From Alphaproteobacteria bacterium (lineage in GTDB: Bacteria > Pseudomonadota > Alphaproteobacteria > UBA6615): a DNA stretch of 10,782 nucleotides. The stretch is taken from assembly GCA_030831135.1 (NCBI GenBank), contig JAURLR010000029.1:1-10782 (forward strand). The letters run 5' to 3'. Both the position numbers and the translations under genes were made by a program. Below are positions 1 through 7,588 of the stretch, in pieces (the stretch's first letter is position 1; the number at the start of each line of letters is the position of its first letter). The notes beneath the pieces were generated by a model. It was not told the origin of the DNA. It did no database searches and worked only from the letters and a program-made list of their open reading frames with translations.

Positions 1-21
1 GTCACCTGAATTGATAGCCAT
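1..21 (-). CDS. Probable peroxiredoxin (AhpC/TSA or Prx5-like), first 7 codons only
   Basis: Only the start of this gene lies in the window; it runs leftward off the edge. An ATG at 21-19 opens a frame reading MAINSGD. A strong Shine-Dalgarno stretch (AGGAGG, minus strand of 27-32) lies five bases upstream, so the start is convincing. Alphaproteobacterial peroxiredoxins of the Prx5-like group often begin with a similar Met-Ala/Thr-Ile-x-x-Gly-Asp run, and a peroxiredoxin gene after a DsbD-family gene is a plausible neighbour. The product would reduce hydrogen peroxide and organic peroxides through a reactive cysteine that lies outside the window. The start codon and ribosome site are seen. 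The family name is an inference from seven residues and context, and another protein cannot be excluded. Confidence 0.5.
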
Positions 22-25
22 TTTG

Positions 26-33
26 CCCTCCTC
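26..33 (-). promoter_or_regulatory. Strong ribosome binding site of the truncated leftmost gene
   Basis: The minus strand reads GAGGAGGG here, followed by CAAA and the ATG at 21. This is a near-perfect match to the anti-Shine-Dalgarno sequence at good spacing. It is the main evidence that a real gene starts at 21, and it is the strongest such site in the window. Confidence 0.7.
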
Positions 34-51
34 GGTCGGGTGTTTGTGATG

Positions 52-64
52 TTGGTTCAACCAA
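52..64. repeat. Perfect 13-base palindrome (TTGGTT-C-AACCAA), possible operator
   Basis: Six-base arms around a single central base form a perfect inverted repeat. It lies about 31 to 43 bases upstream of the leftmost gene start, in the 95-base gap after dsbD. The central spacer is too short for a full RNA hairpin, so if it is functional a dimeric DNA-binding protein is more likely. No convincing -35/-10 pair was found around it. The palindrome is seen; the operator role is a guess. Confidence 0.25.
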
Positions 65-116
65 GGAACATAGACCGAATTGGAAAAGATTCCAGTCCGT
101 CAGACCCGACAAAATA

Positions 117-2276
117 TCAGCGTGCGGCGAGCGTGTTCGTGACACCGGCCTGTGCCAGTCCGTCAAAGATCGAATCATCCGACAGCAATTCCGGCAGCAC
201 CACGCCCTGGGGCGATTCCGGCCCGTAGATCACGTTGAACGGAATGCCAAAACGGCCAAAAGACGCCAGATAACCGGCAATCTCGTCGCTCGGTTTCGTC
301 CAGTCGGCCCGCATCAGGACAACTTCGCCCTGCTCGAACGCCGCGATGATATCGGCAGTGTCGAGCACACGCTTCTTGTTCACCTGGCAGGTGATGCACC
401 AGTCTGCCGTGACATCCACGAACACAACCTTGCCATCCGCGACCAGCCCCGGGATCGCCGACCGGTCAAACGGACGCCACGCCTCGTCCCGTGCAGCCAG
501 CCGGGTTTGATCCTGCACACCGATACCGATCGCGGGCAGCACAGTGGGCACGGCAAAGGCCAGAACAGCAGCCAGGGCCACCGCAGCCATGGTCTTCGGG
601 CTGGCTTCGTTGAGGTTACCGCGCGCGCGAACGGCAAAGATCACGAAGATTGCCGCCATCAGGAGGCCAACCAACAATGCGCCTTCGGGCGAGACCTGGA
701 CCGCCATGACCGACAACAACCAGACCGCCGTTGCCATCAAGGCCAGCGCCAGAACCTTCTTCAGGGTGTTCATCCACGGGCCGGGACGCGGAAGCTTTGT
801 CGCCAGCGCCGGGAAGAGAGCCACAAGAATGAACGGCAATGCCATACCCACGCCCAGTGCGGCAAAGATCGCATAGATCTCGAGCGGCCCGCGGCTCAGG
901 GCAAAACCGATGGAAGTGCCCAGAAACGGTGCGGTACACGGGGTCGCGAGTACCGTTGCAAACGCGCCCTGAAAGAACTGGCCACCCAGTGAATGGCTGT
1001 TGCCCGCCGATACCGCTGCGTCGGACACACGGCCGGGCAGGCGTACCTCGAACAAGCCCCACATATTCGCGGCAAACAGGGTCAGGATGACCACCAGCGC
1101 TATCACAAAGAGCGGCTGCTGAAACTGGATGCCCCAGCCTACCGCAAGCCCTGCGGACTTGACGCCAACAGCCAGACTGGCGAGTGCGAGGAACGACACA
1201 ACGATACCCGCAGTGGTCGCCAGAAAGCCCAGACGCACCGCGCGGGGATCGCCGCCACCATGGCTGACGACGGATAACAGCTTGATCGAGATGACAGGCA
1301 GGACGCAGGGCATCAAGTTCAGGATCAATCCACCGATCAGGGCCAGCCCCATGATCGAGACCAGCGCGGCGAAGTCCAGCCACCCCACATCAACACCGGC
1401 AAGGCCGTCGGGCGTGGGAACGGCGCGGGTTTCGATGCTGCGCGGACCGTCGATCAGGGTGAAGGTCACCGGGTCACTTGTCAGATCGACCGGCGCGCCT
1501 TCACCAAAAATATCCTCCGCGCCAACCGAGGCCAGAACCAGATAACCACCCTCATGGAATTCAAATCTCGGGCTGGAGAACACCGCGTCTTCATGTCCTT
1601 CCACCAGCAGGTCTGGCGCCTGGAACGGGGTTTCGGCGCGAAACGCAGCCCGGATCAGCGGGGTCGCCGCCGGACCCGAAACATCAGCGCCTGCAAAGGC
1701 CAGACCTGCGCGACGGCCGTCTCCAGGCACCTGGTTCCGATAGCGGTCGATCAGGTTGGCGAATTCGCTCGGCTGCGCATCCCCGGCAGGCAGGTCGAGC
1801 GTAGCTTCGAATGTGTGGGGAATGCAGACATCGTCACAGATCAGTAGATCGACCCGGGCGTGCAGATTGACCGCCTCGCCGATATTCGCCACCTGCGCCT
1901 CAACCGGGAAGACGACGGCTTTCTCGTAGCCGAAGGTTTCCAGATCGTAGAAGTTGAAGCGAACCGGCGCAGGCCACTGAAAGGTCGTCTCGGCAAGGTT
2001 CGTGCTGCCGTCCCATTCCACGAAGGGTGGAATTCCGGCATCACCGGGGGACCGCCAGTATGTTTTCCAGCCTTCATCAAGCCGCACCTCAACACCCAGC
2101 GGGATGGAATTGAGGTCTCCCACAGCCGTGGTGGCAGAAATCAGCCGCACATCGGCTTTCGGGCCATCAATCCAGTCCGTTGCCCCATCGCCCCACGCCA
2201 TCGCCGGCCACAAAATGGCCTGAAATGCGATTAGAATCACAGCAAGGCGTCGGAAACGAGGAATTTGCGCTATCAT
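117..2276 (-). CDS. DsbD/ScsB-type thiol:disulfide interchange protein
   Basis: This membrane electron transporter passes reducing equivalents from cytoplasmic thioredoxin to the cell envelope. I place the start at the ATG at 2276 (719 residues) because a signal peptide follows at about residues 1-27, ending PAMA. An in-frame GTG at 2369 would add 31 polar residues before it. The periplasmic N-terminal region (about 30-295) holds a cysteine pair C147/C151 in ICDDVC. The membrane domain (about 300-580) carries the two family cysteines C324 (NLMPCVLP) and C447 (LATPCTAP). A C-terminal thioredoxin domain has the active site WCITC at C627/C630. The three cysteine pairs fit the DsbD relay. The long N-terminal region and CX3C pair resemble the ScsB branch more than E. 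coli DsbD. A probable peroxiredoxin gene follows 95 bases downstream. The redox role is secure; the partner proteins are inferred. Confidence 0.9.
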   Translation of the reverse strand: MIAQIPRFRRLAVILIAFQAILWPAMAWGDGATDWIDGPKADVRLISATTAVGDLNSIPLGVEVRLDEGWKTYWRSPGDAGIPPFVEWDGSTNLAETTFQWPAPVRFNFYDLETFGYEKAVVFPVEAQVANIGEAVNLHARVDLLICDDVCIPHTFEATLDLPAGDAQPSEFANLIDRYRNQVPGDGRRAGLAFAGADVSGPAATPLIRAAFRAETPFQAPDLLVEGHEDAVFSSPRFEFHEGGYLVLASVGAEDIFGEGAPVDLTSDPVTFTLIDGPRSIETRAVPTPDGLAGVDVGWLDFAALVSIMGLALIGGLILNLMPCVLPVISIKLLSVVSHGGGDPRAVRLGFLATTAGIVVSFLALASLAVGVKSAGLAVGWGIQFQQPLFVIALVVILTLFAANMWGLFEVRLPGRVSDAAVSAGNSHSLGGQFFQGAFATVLATPCTAPFLGTSIGFALSRGPLEIYAIFAALGVGMALPFILVALFPALATKLPRPGPWMNTLKKVLALALMATAVWLLSVMAVQVSPEGALLVGLLMAAIFVIFAVRARGNLNEASPKTMAAVALAAVLAFAVPTVLPAIGIGVQDQTRLAARDEAWRPFDRSAIPGLVADGKVVFVDVTADWCITCQVNKKRVLDTADIIAAFEQGEVVLMRADWTKPSDEIAGYLASFGRFGIPFNVIYGPESPQGVVLPELLSDDSIFDGLAQAGVTNTLAAR

Positions 2277-2436
2277 TACAGTCCGGTCCCGACCGCGATC
2301 CGGCGGTCCATCGAATATTAGTGAACGCTTGATATATAGGAAATCCTTTTCCGAAATATACCGATCCACCGCTCAAGCTGGCTCACAATTGCGTGTCGTA
2401 AGATTGCACGCCATTCGCAGCAGATCAGGAACTTAG
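2277..2436. promoter_or_regulatory. Divergent intergenic region between dsbD and algH
   Basis: This 160-base spacer separates the starts of two divergent genes and so should hold promoters for both. The stretch around 2325-2360 is clearly more AT-rich than its surroundings and contains TATATA-like words, as expected for a promoter zone. I could not settle on a -35/-10 pair with acceptable spacing on either strand, so no individual promoter is called. Confidence 0.45.
2291..2308 (-). other. GC-rich stem-loop in the dsbD leader
   Basis: GACCGC (2291-2296) and GCGGTC (2303-2308) are exact reverse complements around a six-base loop. The element lies 15 to 32 bases upstream of the dsbD ATG, where it could affect ribosome access. 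That ATG has no clear Shine-Dalgarno site. In GC-rich DNA such a short stem can arise by chance. Confidence 0.2.
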
Positions 2437-3015
2437 ATGACAGCTACGGATAGCAACGCGGAGAACGGATTTGTCGGGCAGGTCTTGCTCGCCATGCCGG
2501 CGATGAGCGACCCGCGTTTTGAACGCGCGGTGATCTATATGTGCGCACACAATGAAGACGGTGCGATGGGCATTGTCATCAACAAGCCGCTTGATTCCAT
2601 CGACTTTCGCGAATTGCTCGGAGAACTGGATATTCCGACCAATGCGGAGTCCGGGAATGTTCCGGTACATTTCGGGGGGCCGGTTGAAAATCAGCGCGGC
2701 TTTGTCCTGCATTCAAGAGAATACAGCCAGCCCGAAACCCTTTTGGTGGATGACAGTGTGGGCCTGACGGCAACGGTTCGGGTGTTGCGGGACCTCGCCA
2801 GCGGCGACGGGCCTGCCCGTTCCATTCTGGCGCTTGGCTATGCGGGCTGGGGGCCCGGACAACTCGAATCCGAAATCCAGCAGAATGCCTGGCTGACGGT
2901 CCCCGCCCGCGATGAGTTTCTGTTTGAAATCGCCAATGATGAAAAGTGGGAACGCGCCTTCAACAGTATCGGGGTGGATCTGTCCGTGCTTTCGGGCAGT
3001 TCCGGGCGTGCCTAA
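2437..3015 (+). CDS. YqgE/AlgH family protein (UPF0301)
   Basis: The 192-residue length is normal for this family of small, mainly cytoplasmic proteins. Family hallmarks are visible in order: MGIVINKP (44-51), HFGGPV (78-83), GYAGWGPGQLE (134-144), NAWL (150-153) and a late tryptophan at 171. The start is supported by AGGA at 2427-2430, six bases before the ATG. The molecular function is not established. AlgH was named for an effect on alginate production in Pseudomonas, and redox-linked roles have been suggested. It is the only gene on the plus strand, divergent from the DsbD-type gene, and its stop codon overlaps the end of the convergent MFS gene. Family assignment is firm; the role here is unknown. 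Confidence 0.93.
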   Translation: MTATDSNAENGFVGQVLLAMPAMSDPRFERAVIYMCAHNEDGAMGIVINKPLDSIDFRELLGELDIPTNAESGNVPVHFGGPVENQRGFVLHSREYSQPETLLVDDSVGLTATVRVLRDLASGDGPARSILALGYAGWGPGQLESEIQQNAWLTVPARDEFLFEIANDEKWERAFNSIGVDLSVLSGSSGRA

Positions 3016-4217
3016 ACCAGTTTTTTTCGCCGGCAATCAACAATCGCATAGATCGCGAAACCTGCGCTCAGCACCAGAATCCAGAGCCCGGTCACATAAA
3101 ACGCATGGCCAACGCTCGTCGCAGTGGCAATGGGCACGCTGTAGAATGGCGAGGCGAACTGGCCCAGGAAGAACAATGTCGTCAGGGCACCAAGCGCCCG
3201 CCCGCGCACATTGATCGACGCGCGCGAGATAATCGCCATATTCGCGTTCGGGATAAATGCCCCCACCGAGAAACCACCCGCAGCCATCGCAATCAGCGTG
3301 CCTGTGAATGTGGTGGCCTGAGAGGTCATGATGAATCCAACACCGCCAAAGGCAAAGATCAGGGCAAATATCGCTTCCGGGCTCAGGCGTGCCCGAATGC
3401 GGCTGTAAGCCAGCGATGCAAACCCGGCCGTCAGATTGAACATGCCAATCGCGATACCGGCCCGGGTCGGATCCTCGACGCCTATTTCGACCAGAAAAAA
3501 CTGGGTCTGGGACGGGATCATGAAGAAGGCCAGCATCGTCAGAAAGGTCAGGAAGCAGACAGACCCGATCACGATCCACTGCCCTCTTGTCAGGCGTGGC
3601 ACCGCAGCCTTGTCCTGCGCGCTCCGGGACACCGGTTCATACAGGCTCAGATACATCAGTGGCAGCATCAGGAATGCATAGGCAAACAGGATGAAGCCAA
3701 CCCGCCAGTGAATCTCGGCCAGCATCCCGGCGATCACCACGAACAACAGGGTCCCGAAGGACATGAATGCCCCTTGCAGGCCCGCAATCCGGTTGCGCTC
3801 GTCCCCCTCAAAATAGTCGCCGATCAGCGCCGTCACACTGGTCAGGATGCCAGCCAGAAACACACCCAGAATGGCCCGGCTGATCAGAATGGCCGTAAGG
3901 GAATCCAGTACCAGAACCGAAATCCCCGAAACCCCGTACATCAGGGTACATCCGAGCAACATGTTCCGGCGCCCGAACTTGTCGACCGCATAGCCGACCA
4001 GCGGTCCCGAGAGAGCGATGAATAGCATCGGCATGGTCAAGACCAGCCGCGACAGCAGCTCTGAGTTTTCCAGATGGGAGAACTCCGCTTCCAGCGCTGG
4101 CAAGCCGGGGGCAACCGCCGATGGTGCGAGAAACGCAAGACCGCTGGTCAGCAGGATTGTCAGCACCCGCATCCGCTTGCGCGCGGATACCTTGTTCGAA
4201 ATTGTCATGTCAGTCAT
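3012..4217 (-). CDS. MFS transporter, substrate unknown
   Basis: The 401-residue protein is hydrophobic throughout, with roughly twelve membrane-length segments, as in the major facilitator superfamily. The clearest family sign is motif A between helices 2 and 3: GPLVGYAVDKFGRRNML (about residues 71-87). A charged loop, EGDERNRIAGLQGAF, follows helix 5 or so. Such proteins use the proton gradient to export or import small solutes; nothing in the sequence fixes the substrate. Neither the ATG at 4217 nor the next in-frame ATG at 4208 has a good ribosome site. The longer form is given, starting 24 bases after the acetyltransferase stop, which suggests it is the last gene of the run. Its stop overlaps the convergent algH stop, and no terminator is visible. 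Confidence 0.88.
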   Translation of the reverse strand: MTDMTISNKVSARKRMRVLTILLTSGLAFLAPSAVAPGLPALEAEFSHLENSELLSRLVLTMPMLFIALSGPLVGYAVDKFGRRNMLLGCTLMYGVSGISVLVLDSLTAILISRAILGVFLAGILTSVTALIGDYFEGDERNRIAGLQGAFMSFGTLLFVVIAGMLAEIHWRVGFILFAYAFLMLPLMYLSLYEPVSRSAQDKAAVPRLTRGQWIVIGSVCFLTFLTMLAFFMIPSQTQFFLVEIGVEDPTRAGIAIGMFNLTAGFASLAYSRIRARLSPEAIFALIFAFGGVGFIMTSQATTFTGTLIAMAAGGFSVGAFIPNANMAIISRASINVRGRALGALTTLFFLGQFASPFYSVPIATATSVGHAFYVTGLWILVLSAGFAIYAIVDCRRKKLV

Positions 4218-4241
4218 CTGGGGTGCCGAAACTGGGGGAGG

Positions 4242-4850
4242 TCAGCGCCGCGCCTTGTCACGATTGAGCGCGTGATCGGCCGACAGGAGCGAGAACAGCA
4301 GATGGTCCTGCCATGTGCCGCGAATCTTGAGGTATTTGCGCGCATAGCCATCTTCGGAGAATCCGCTTCCGAGCAGCAGGTTTTTGCTCGGCGCATTGTG
4401 CGGCAGACAGGCCGCCTCAACGCGATGCAGGCCAAGTTCATCAAAACAGAAGTCGAGAAGCAGCCCGAGGCCTTCACGCATATAGCCCTGCCCGGCATGG
4501 TCATGCCCCATCCAGTACCCCAGTGTCCCGCATTGCGCGACACCACGGCGTACATTCGACAGGCTGATCCCGCCGACAAGGTCGGCGCTCTCGCGATCAA
4601 ACAGGAACAGGCTGTATCCCGCATCGTCACGCCAGTCGCTCGCGTAGCGATTGAGACGACGGTGGAAGGCATCCCGGCTCAACGCGTCACTCGGCCATGT
4701 CGGTTCCCAGGGCTCGAGAAACGCGCGACTGGCCGCACGCAGTTCGGCATAGGCACGCCAGTCTCGCTCCACCGGCGCACGCAGCATCGTCTTCTCACCT
4801 TCCAGCCGCACGCTGGATGCATTGCTCGAAAGTGAACGGAATAGCCTCAT
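4242..4850 (-). CDS. GNAT N-acetyltransferase, RimJ/RimL type
   Basis: The protein (202 residues from the ATG at 4850) has the GNAT layout: a central strand LVGGISLSNV (91-100), then GYWMGHDHAGQGYMREGL (111-128) with the acetyl-CoA pyrophosphate-binding loop AGQGYM, then LHRVEAACLPHNAPSKNLL (141-159) and GFSEDGYA (163-170). This pattern is typical of the RimJ/RimL branch, which acetylates the N-terminal alanine of ribosomal proteins S5 and L12 or related substrates. A GTG at 4868, directly after the preceding stop, would add six residues. I prefer the ATG because MRLF followed by a short lead to the first strand fits the family, although its ribosome site is weak. The real substrate cannot be told from sequence. 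Confidence 0.87.
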   Translation of the reverse strand: MRLFRSLSSNASSVRLEGEKTMLRAPVERDWRAYAELRAASRAFLEPWEPTWPSDALSRDAFHRRLNRYASDWRDDAGYSLFLFDRESADLVGGISLSNVRRGVAQCGTLGYWMGHDHAGQGYMREGLGLLLDFCFDELGLHRVEAACLPHNAPSKNLLLGSGFSEDGYARKYLKIRGTWQDHLLFSLLSADHALNRDKARR

Positions 4851-4868
4851 CGTCCCAGCACGCCCCAC

Positions 4869-6131
4869 CTATGCTGCCAGACGCGACCGGATCGAATCGA
4901 AGGTCGCGATGTCAGCTTTTGGCCCCACCGTGGCCAGGCTGGGCACCGAGGAAAATGTCCGGCGCGCCACATCTGCCAGCATCCCGGGCGTGACGTTATC
5001 GATCTTCTCCACCAGTTCTGCCACGGACACCACGCGATTATAGATCAGCATCTGCTGGCCCGACCGCTCACTGCGGGCGCCGGTCGATTCCATGCCCATC
5101 AAAAGGCTGGATTTGAGCTGGGTCCGGGCGCGGGCGATCTCGTCCGCTCCCAGACTGTCGGCCAGCCGGGTGATTTCGCCACACAATACCGGCACGAACT
5201 CCTCAATCAGGTCGGGACCGGTTCCGGCATAGATACCAAACACGCCACCATCGGAGAACGCCGACAGGAAGGTATCGATGGAATAAACCAGCCCGCGGCG
5301 TTCGCGAATTTCCTGGAACAGACGCGACGACATGCCACCACCAAACAGGTTCGACAGCACCGAAAGCGCGTAATAATCATCGGTTCCGACCGGAACCCCC
5401 TCAAATCCCATCACGAAGTGAATCTGCTCAAGGTCACGGGTTTCACAACGCTCGCCGCCACCATAGTTCGAAGCCTCGAACCCTTCGGGCGGACCGGCCG
5501 GGACATCCGAGAAATGCTCTTCGGCGAGTGCCACAAGCGCGGCGTGGCTGATATTTCCGGCCGCCGCCAGAACCACCGCGCCACCGCGATAATGTTTCCC
5601 GTGGAAACCCGCGATCACATCACGCGGCATCTTCCCCACGACATCGGCCAATCCCAGAACGGGGCGCCCGAGCGGCTGGTCGGGGAACGCCACGGACTGG
5701 AAATGATCGAACACCACGTCATCGGGCGTATCGTGTGCCTGCCCGATCTCCTGCAGCACCACCGAACGTTCCCGGGTCAGCTCACGCTCGTCAAACAGCG
5801 AGTTCTGGACAATATCGGCAATCACATCGACCGCGAGCGCCACATCATCCTTGAGCACTTTCGCGTAATACGCCGTCACTTCGCGCGCGGTATAGGCATT
5901 GATATGTCCGCCCACATTTTCAATGGATTCAGCGATCTGGGGCGCTGTACGCCGTGCCGTCCCCTTGAACATCATGTGTTCGAGCAGATGCGCAACGCCG
6001 TTGGTCTCGAGCGGCTCAAATCGCGCCCCGGCCCGGACCCAAACCCCCACAGACACCGATTCAACAGTGGGCATCGGATCGGTTACGACCCGGACACCAT
6101 TGGCAAGCGTTGTGATCTCGACAGATTCCAT
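4869..6131 (-). CDS. M16 family zinc metallopeptidase, mitochondrial-processing-peptidase-like
   Basis: The 420-residue protein carries the inverted zinc motif HXXEH as H48-LLE-H52 in GVAHLLEHMMFKGT. The expected third ligand E128 is in VVLQEIGQAHD, about 76 residues later. ENVGGHINAYTAREVTAYYA (71-90) and DERELTRERSVVLQEI are also typical of bacterial relatives of the mitochondrial processing peptidase beta subunit. A second M16 half-domain without zinc ligands follows (about 190-400), so one active site is expected. The likely role is degradation or processing of peptides; the absence of a signal peptide suggests the cytoplasm. The ATG lies 8 bases after the thrC stop, and a GAGAG ribosome site (6137-6141) overlaps that stop region, suggesting coupled translation. 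The family is certain and the substrate unknown. Confidence 0.93.
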   Translation of the reverse strand: MESVEITTLANGVRVVTDPMPTVESVSVGVWVRAGARFEPLETNGVAHLLEHMMFKGTARRTAPQIAESIENVGGHINAYTAREVTAYYAKVLKDDVALAVDVIADIVQNSLFDERELTRERSVVLQEIGQAHDTPDDVVFDHFQSVAFPDQPLGRPVLGLADVVGKMPRDVIAGFHGKHYRGGAVVLAAAGNISHAALVALAEEHFSDVPAGPPEGFEASNYGGGERCETRDLEQIHFVMGFEGVPVGTDDYYALSVLSNLFGGGMSSRLFQEIRERRGLVYSIDTFLSAFSDGGVFGIYAGTGPDLIEEFVPVLCGEITRLADSLGADEIARARTQLKSSLLMGMESTGARSERSGQQMLIYNRVVSVAELVEKIDNVTPGMLADVARRTFSSVPSLATVGPKADIATFDSIRSRLAA

Positions 6132-6139
6132 AAGGGCTC

Positions 6140-7546
6140 TCAGCTCGCGGTTCGTGCAGTTGCATGCGCCACGACATAGTCACGCACGGTCTGGAAGTCG
6201 TTGTCGAGCGTTTCCGCACGTTCGGGACGCTCAAGCAGGTCGGCAAGATGGGGCGGCAGCGCAGGCCGGATCCCGGTCGCCTTTTCGACGGCATCGGGAA
6301 ATTTCGCCGGATGGGCCGTCGCCAGAACAATCCGCCGCGTGCCATCACGCGGCGTCTTGCGGGCCGCGCCGACCGCCACAGCTGTGTGCGGGTCGATCAG
6401 CATACCCGTGTCGTCATGGACCGAGCGAATGACGTCGAGGGTTTCTTCGTCATCCAGGCGCTGGGCGAGGAACAGGCCTTTTGCATCCGCACTCAGTCGG
6501 GCCGAATCCGGCAAGCTCCCTTCGGCACGGAACGCCTGCATCGCAGCAGCAACCGCCGCGCCATCGCGATCCATCAGATCAAACATCAGGCGCTCGAAAT
6601 TGCTGGAAATCTGAATGTCCATACTTGGCGAAAGCGAGGGCTCCACATCGGTAATCGACATGTCCCCCTGATCGAAAAAGCGATAGAGGATATCATTGCG
6701 ATTGGAGGCCACGACGAATTTCTCGATCGGCAACCCCATCTGGCGCGCGACATAACCGGCATAGACATTGCCGAAATTCCCTGTCGGAACGAAGAAGGAC
6801 AGCCGTGCATCGGGCGCCCCCATCCGCGCAGCGGCAACGAAATAATAGGCCGTCTGCCCCATCACCCGCGCCCAGTTGATCGAGTTCACCGCCGATAACC
6901 CGAGCAGATCGCGCAGCGGGTGATCGGCAAACATCGCCTTCACCAGATCCTGGCAATCATCAAAGGTGCCGCGCAAGGCAACATTGTAGACATTCTCGGA
7001 CGTGACCGTGGTCATCTGGCGGCGCTGGACTTCCGACACCCGGCCCTCGGGGAAAAGCATGAAAATATCGAGATTTGCGCGGTCCCGGCATGCCTCGATG
7101 GCCGCCGACCCCGTGTCTCCGGACGTTGCGCCGACAATCGTCAGGCGTTCGCCCCGCTGACCCAGCACATGGTCGAACAATACACCGAGAAGCTGGAGCG
7201 CGAAATCCTTGAACGCCAGGGTCGGGCCATGGAACAGCTCCAGGACCCAGGTGTCTTCATCAAGCTGCTGGAGCGGCGCAATCTCGGGATGGCGAAAGCC
7301 CGAATAGGCCTGCTCCACGATGCGCGCGAGATCGGCATCACCAACCAGTTCCACCTCGATGAACGGTCGCACGATGCGGGTGACAATTTCGGCATAGGAC
7401 AGCGGCGCCAGTGCGCGAATATCTTCGGCGGACATCTGTGGCCAGGCATCGGGCACGAACAGGCCGCCATCGCGGGCAAGGCCGCTCAGCAGGACATCTT
7501 CAAATGACTGCTTTGGCGTGGAGCCTCTGGTGCTGACATACTTCAC
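6140..7546 (-). CDS. thrC: Threonine synthase
   Basis: This PLP enzyme converts O-phosphohomoserine to threonine, the last step of threonine synthesis. The start is taken as the GTG at 7546 (468 residues). AAAGGA lies seven bases upstream, and the product begins V/MKYVSTRG, the usual N-terminus of the family. An ATG at 7603 would add 19 residues unlike the family. PLP-binding lysine K113 is in HGPTLAFKDFALQ, and the phosphate-binding loop GATSGDTGSA is at about 139-148. TGNFGNVYAGY and NRND later in the protein are also typical of the longer bacterial and fungal type. It lies 68 bases after the M32 gene and 8 bases before the M16 gene. Function is secure. Confidence 0.96.
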   Translation of the reverse strand: MKYVSTRGSTPKQSFEDVLLSGLARDGGLFVPDAWPQMSAEDIRALAPLSYAEIVTRIVRPFIEVELVGDADLARIVEQAYSGFRHPEIAPLQQLDEDTWVLELFHGPTLAFKDFALQLLGVLFDHVLGQRGERLTIVGATSGDTGSAAIEACRDRANLDIFMLFPEGRVSEVQRRQMTTVTSENVYNVALRGTFDDCQDLVKAMFADHPLRDLLGLSAVNSINWARVMGQTAYYFVAAARMGAPDARLSFFVPTGNFGNVYAGYVARQMGLPIEKFVVASNRNDILYRFFDQGDMSITDVEPSLSPSMDIQISSNFERLMFDLMDRDGAAVAAAMQAFRAEGSLPDSARLSADAKGLFLAQRLDDEETLDVIRSVHDDTGMLIDPHTAVAVGAARKTPRDGTRRIVLATAHPAKFPDAVEKATGIRPALPPHLADLLERPERAETLDNDFQTVRDYVVAHATARTAS

Positions 7547-7553
7547 GGACACG

Positions 7554-7559
7554 TCCTTT
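7554..7559 (-). promoter_or_regulatory. Ribosome binding site that sets the thrC GTG start
   Basis: The minus strand reads AAAGGA here, followed by seven bases and the GTG at 7546. It favours this GTG over the upstream ATG at 7603, from which the site would lie inside the coding sequence. It also argues against the GTG at 7552, which is only one base away. Confidence 0.65.
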
Positions 7560-7588
7560 GCGGAAAAGCGCGCTAACCTATCCAAGGC

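Noticed and set aside
616..1383. Minus-strand open frame of 255 codons in another frame of the DsbD-type gene
   Set aside because: It overlaps the membrane domain of the real gene, and its translation is rich in Arg, Gly and Cys with no membrane or domain pattern.
2339..2352. Small inverted repeat GGAAA-TCCT-TTTCC in the dsbD/algH spacer
   Set aside because: Five-base arms in an AT-rich stretch are expected by chance, and there is no second copy or aligned promoter element.
2369..2369. GTG at 2369 as the start of the DsbD-type gene
   Set aside because: It would put about 31 charged residues before an otherwise clear signal peptide that begins at the ATG at 2276, and it runs through the AT-rich promoter zone.
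2995..3027. Possible algH terminator: a short GGCA/TGCC stem and a run of seven T at 3021-3027
   Set aside because: The stem has four or five pairs with a ten-base loop, and eight bases separate it from the T-run. The T-run is explained by lysine codons at the end of the MFS gene.
2946..4025. Long plus-strand open frame (359 codons) opposite the MFS gene
   Set aside because: It is rich in Arg, Gln, His and Pro and lacks any recognisable domain or ribosome site. It mirrors the membrane-protein codons of the MFS gene and is a shadow frame.
5418..6179. Plus-strand open frame of 253 codons opposite the M16 gene
   Set aside because: It is antisense to the zinc motif region of a well-supported protease gene and shows no domain of its own.
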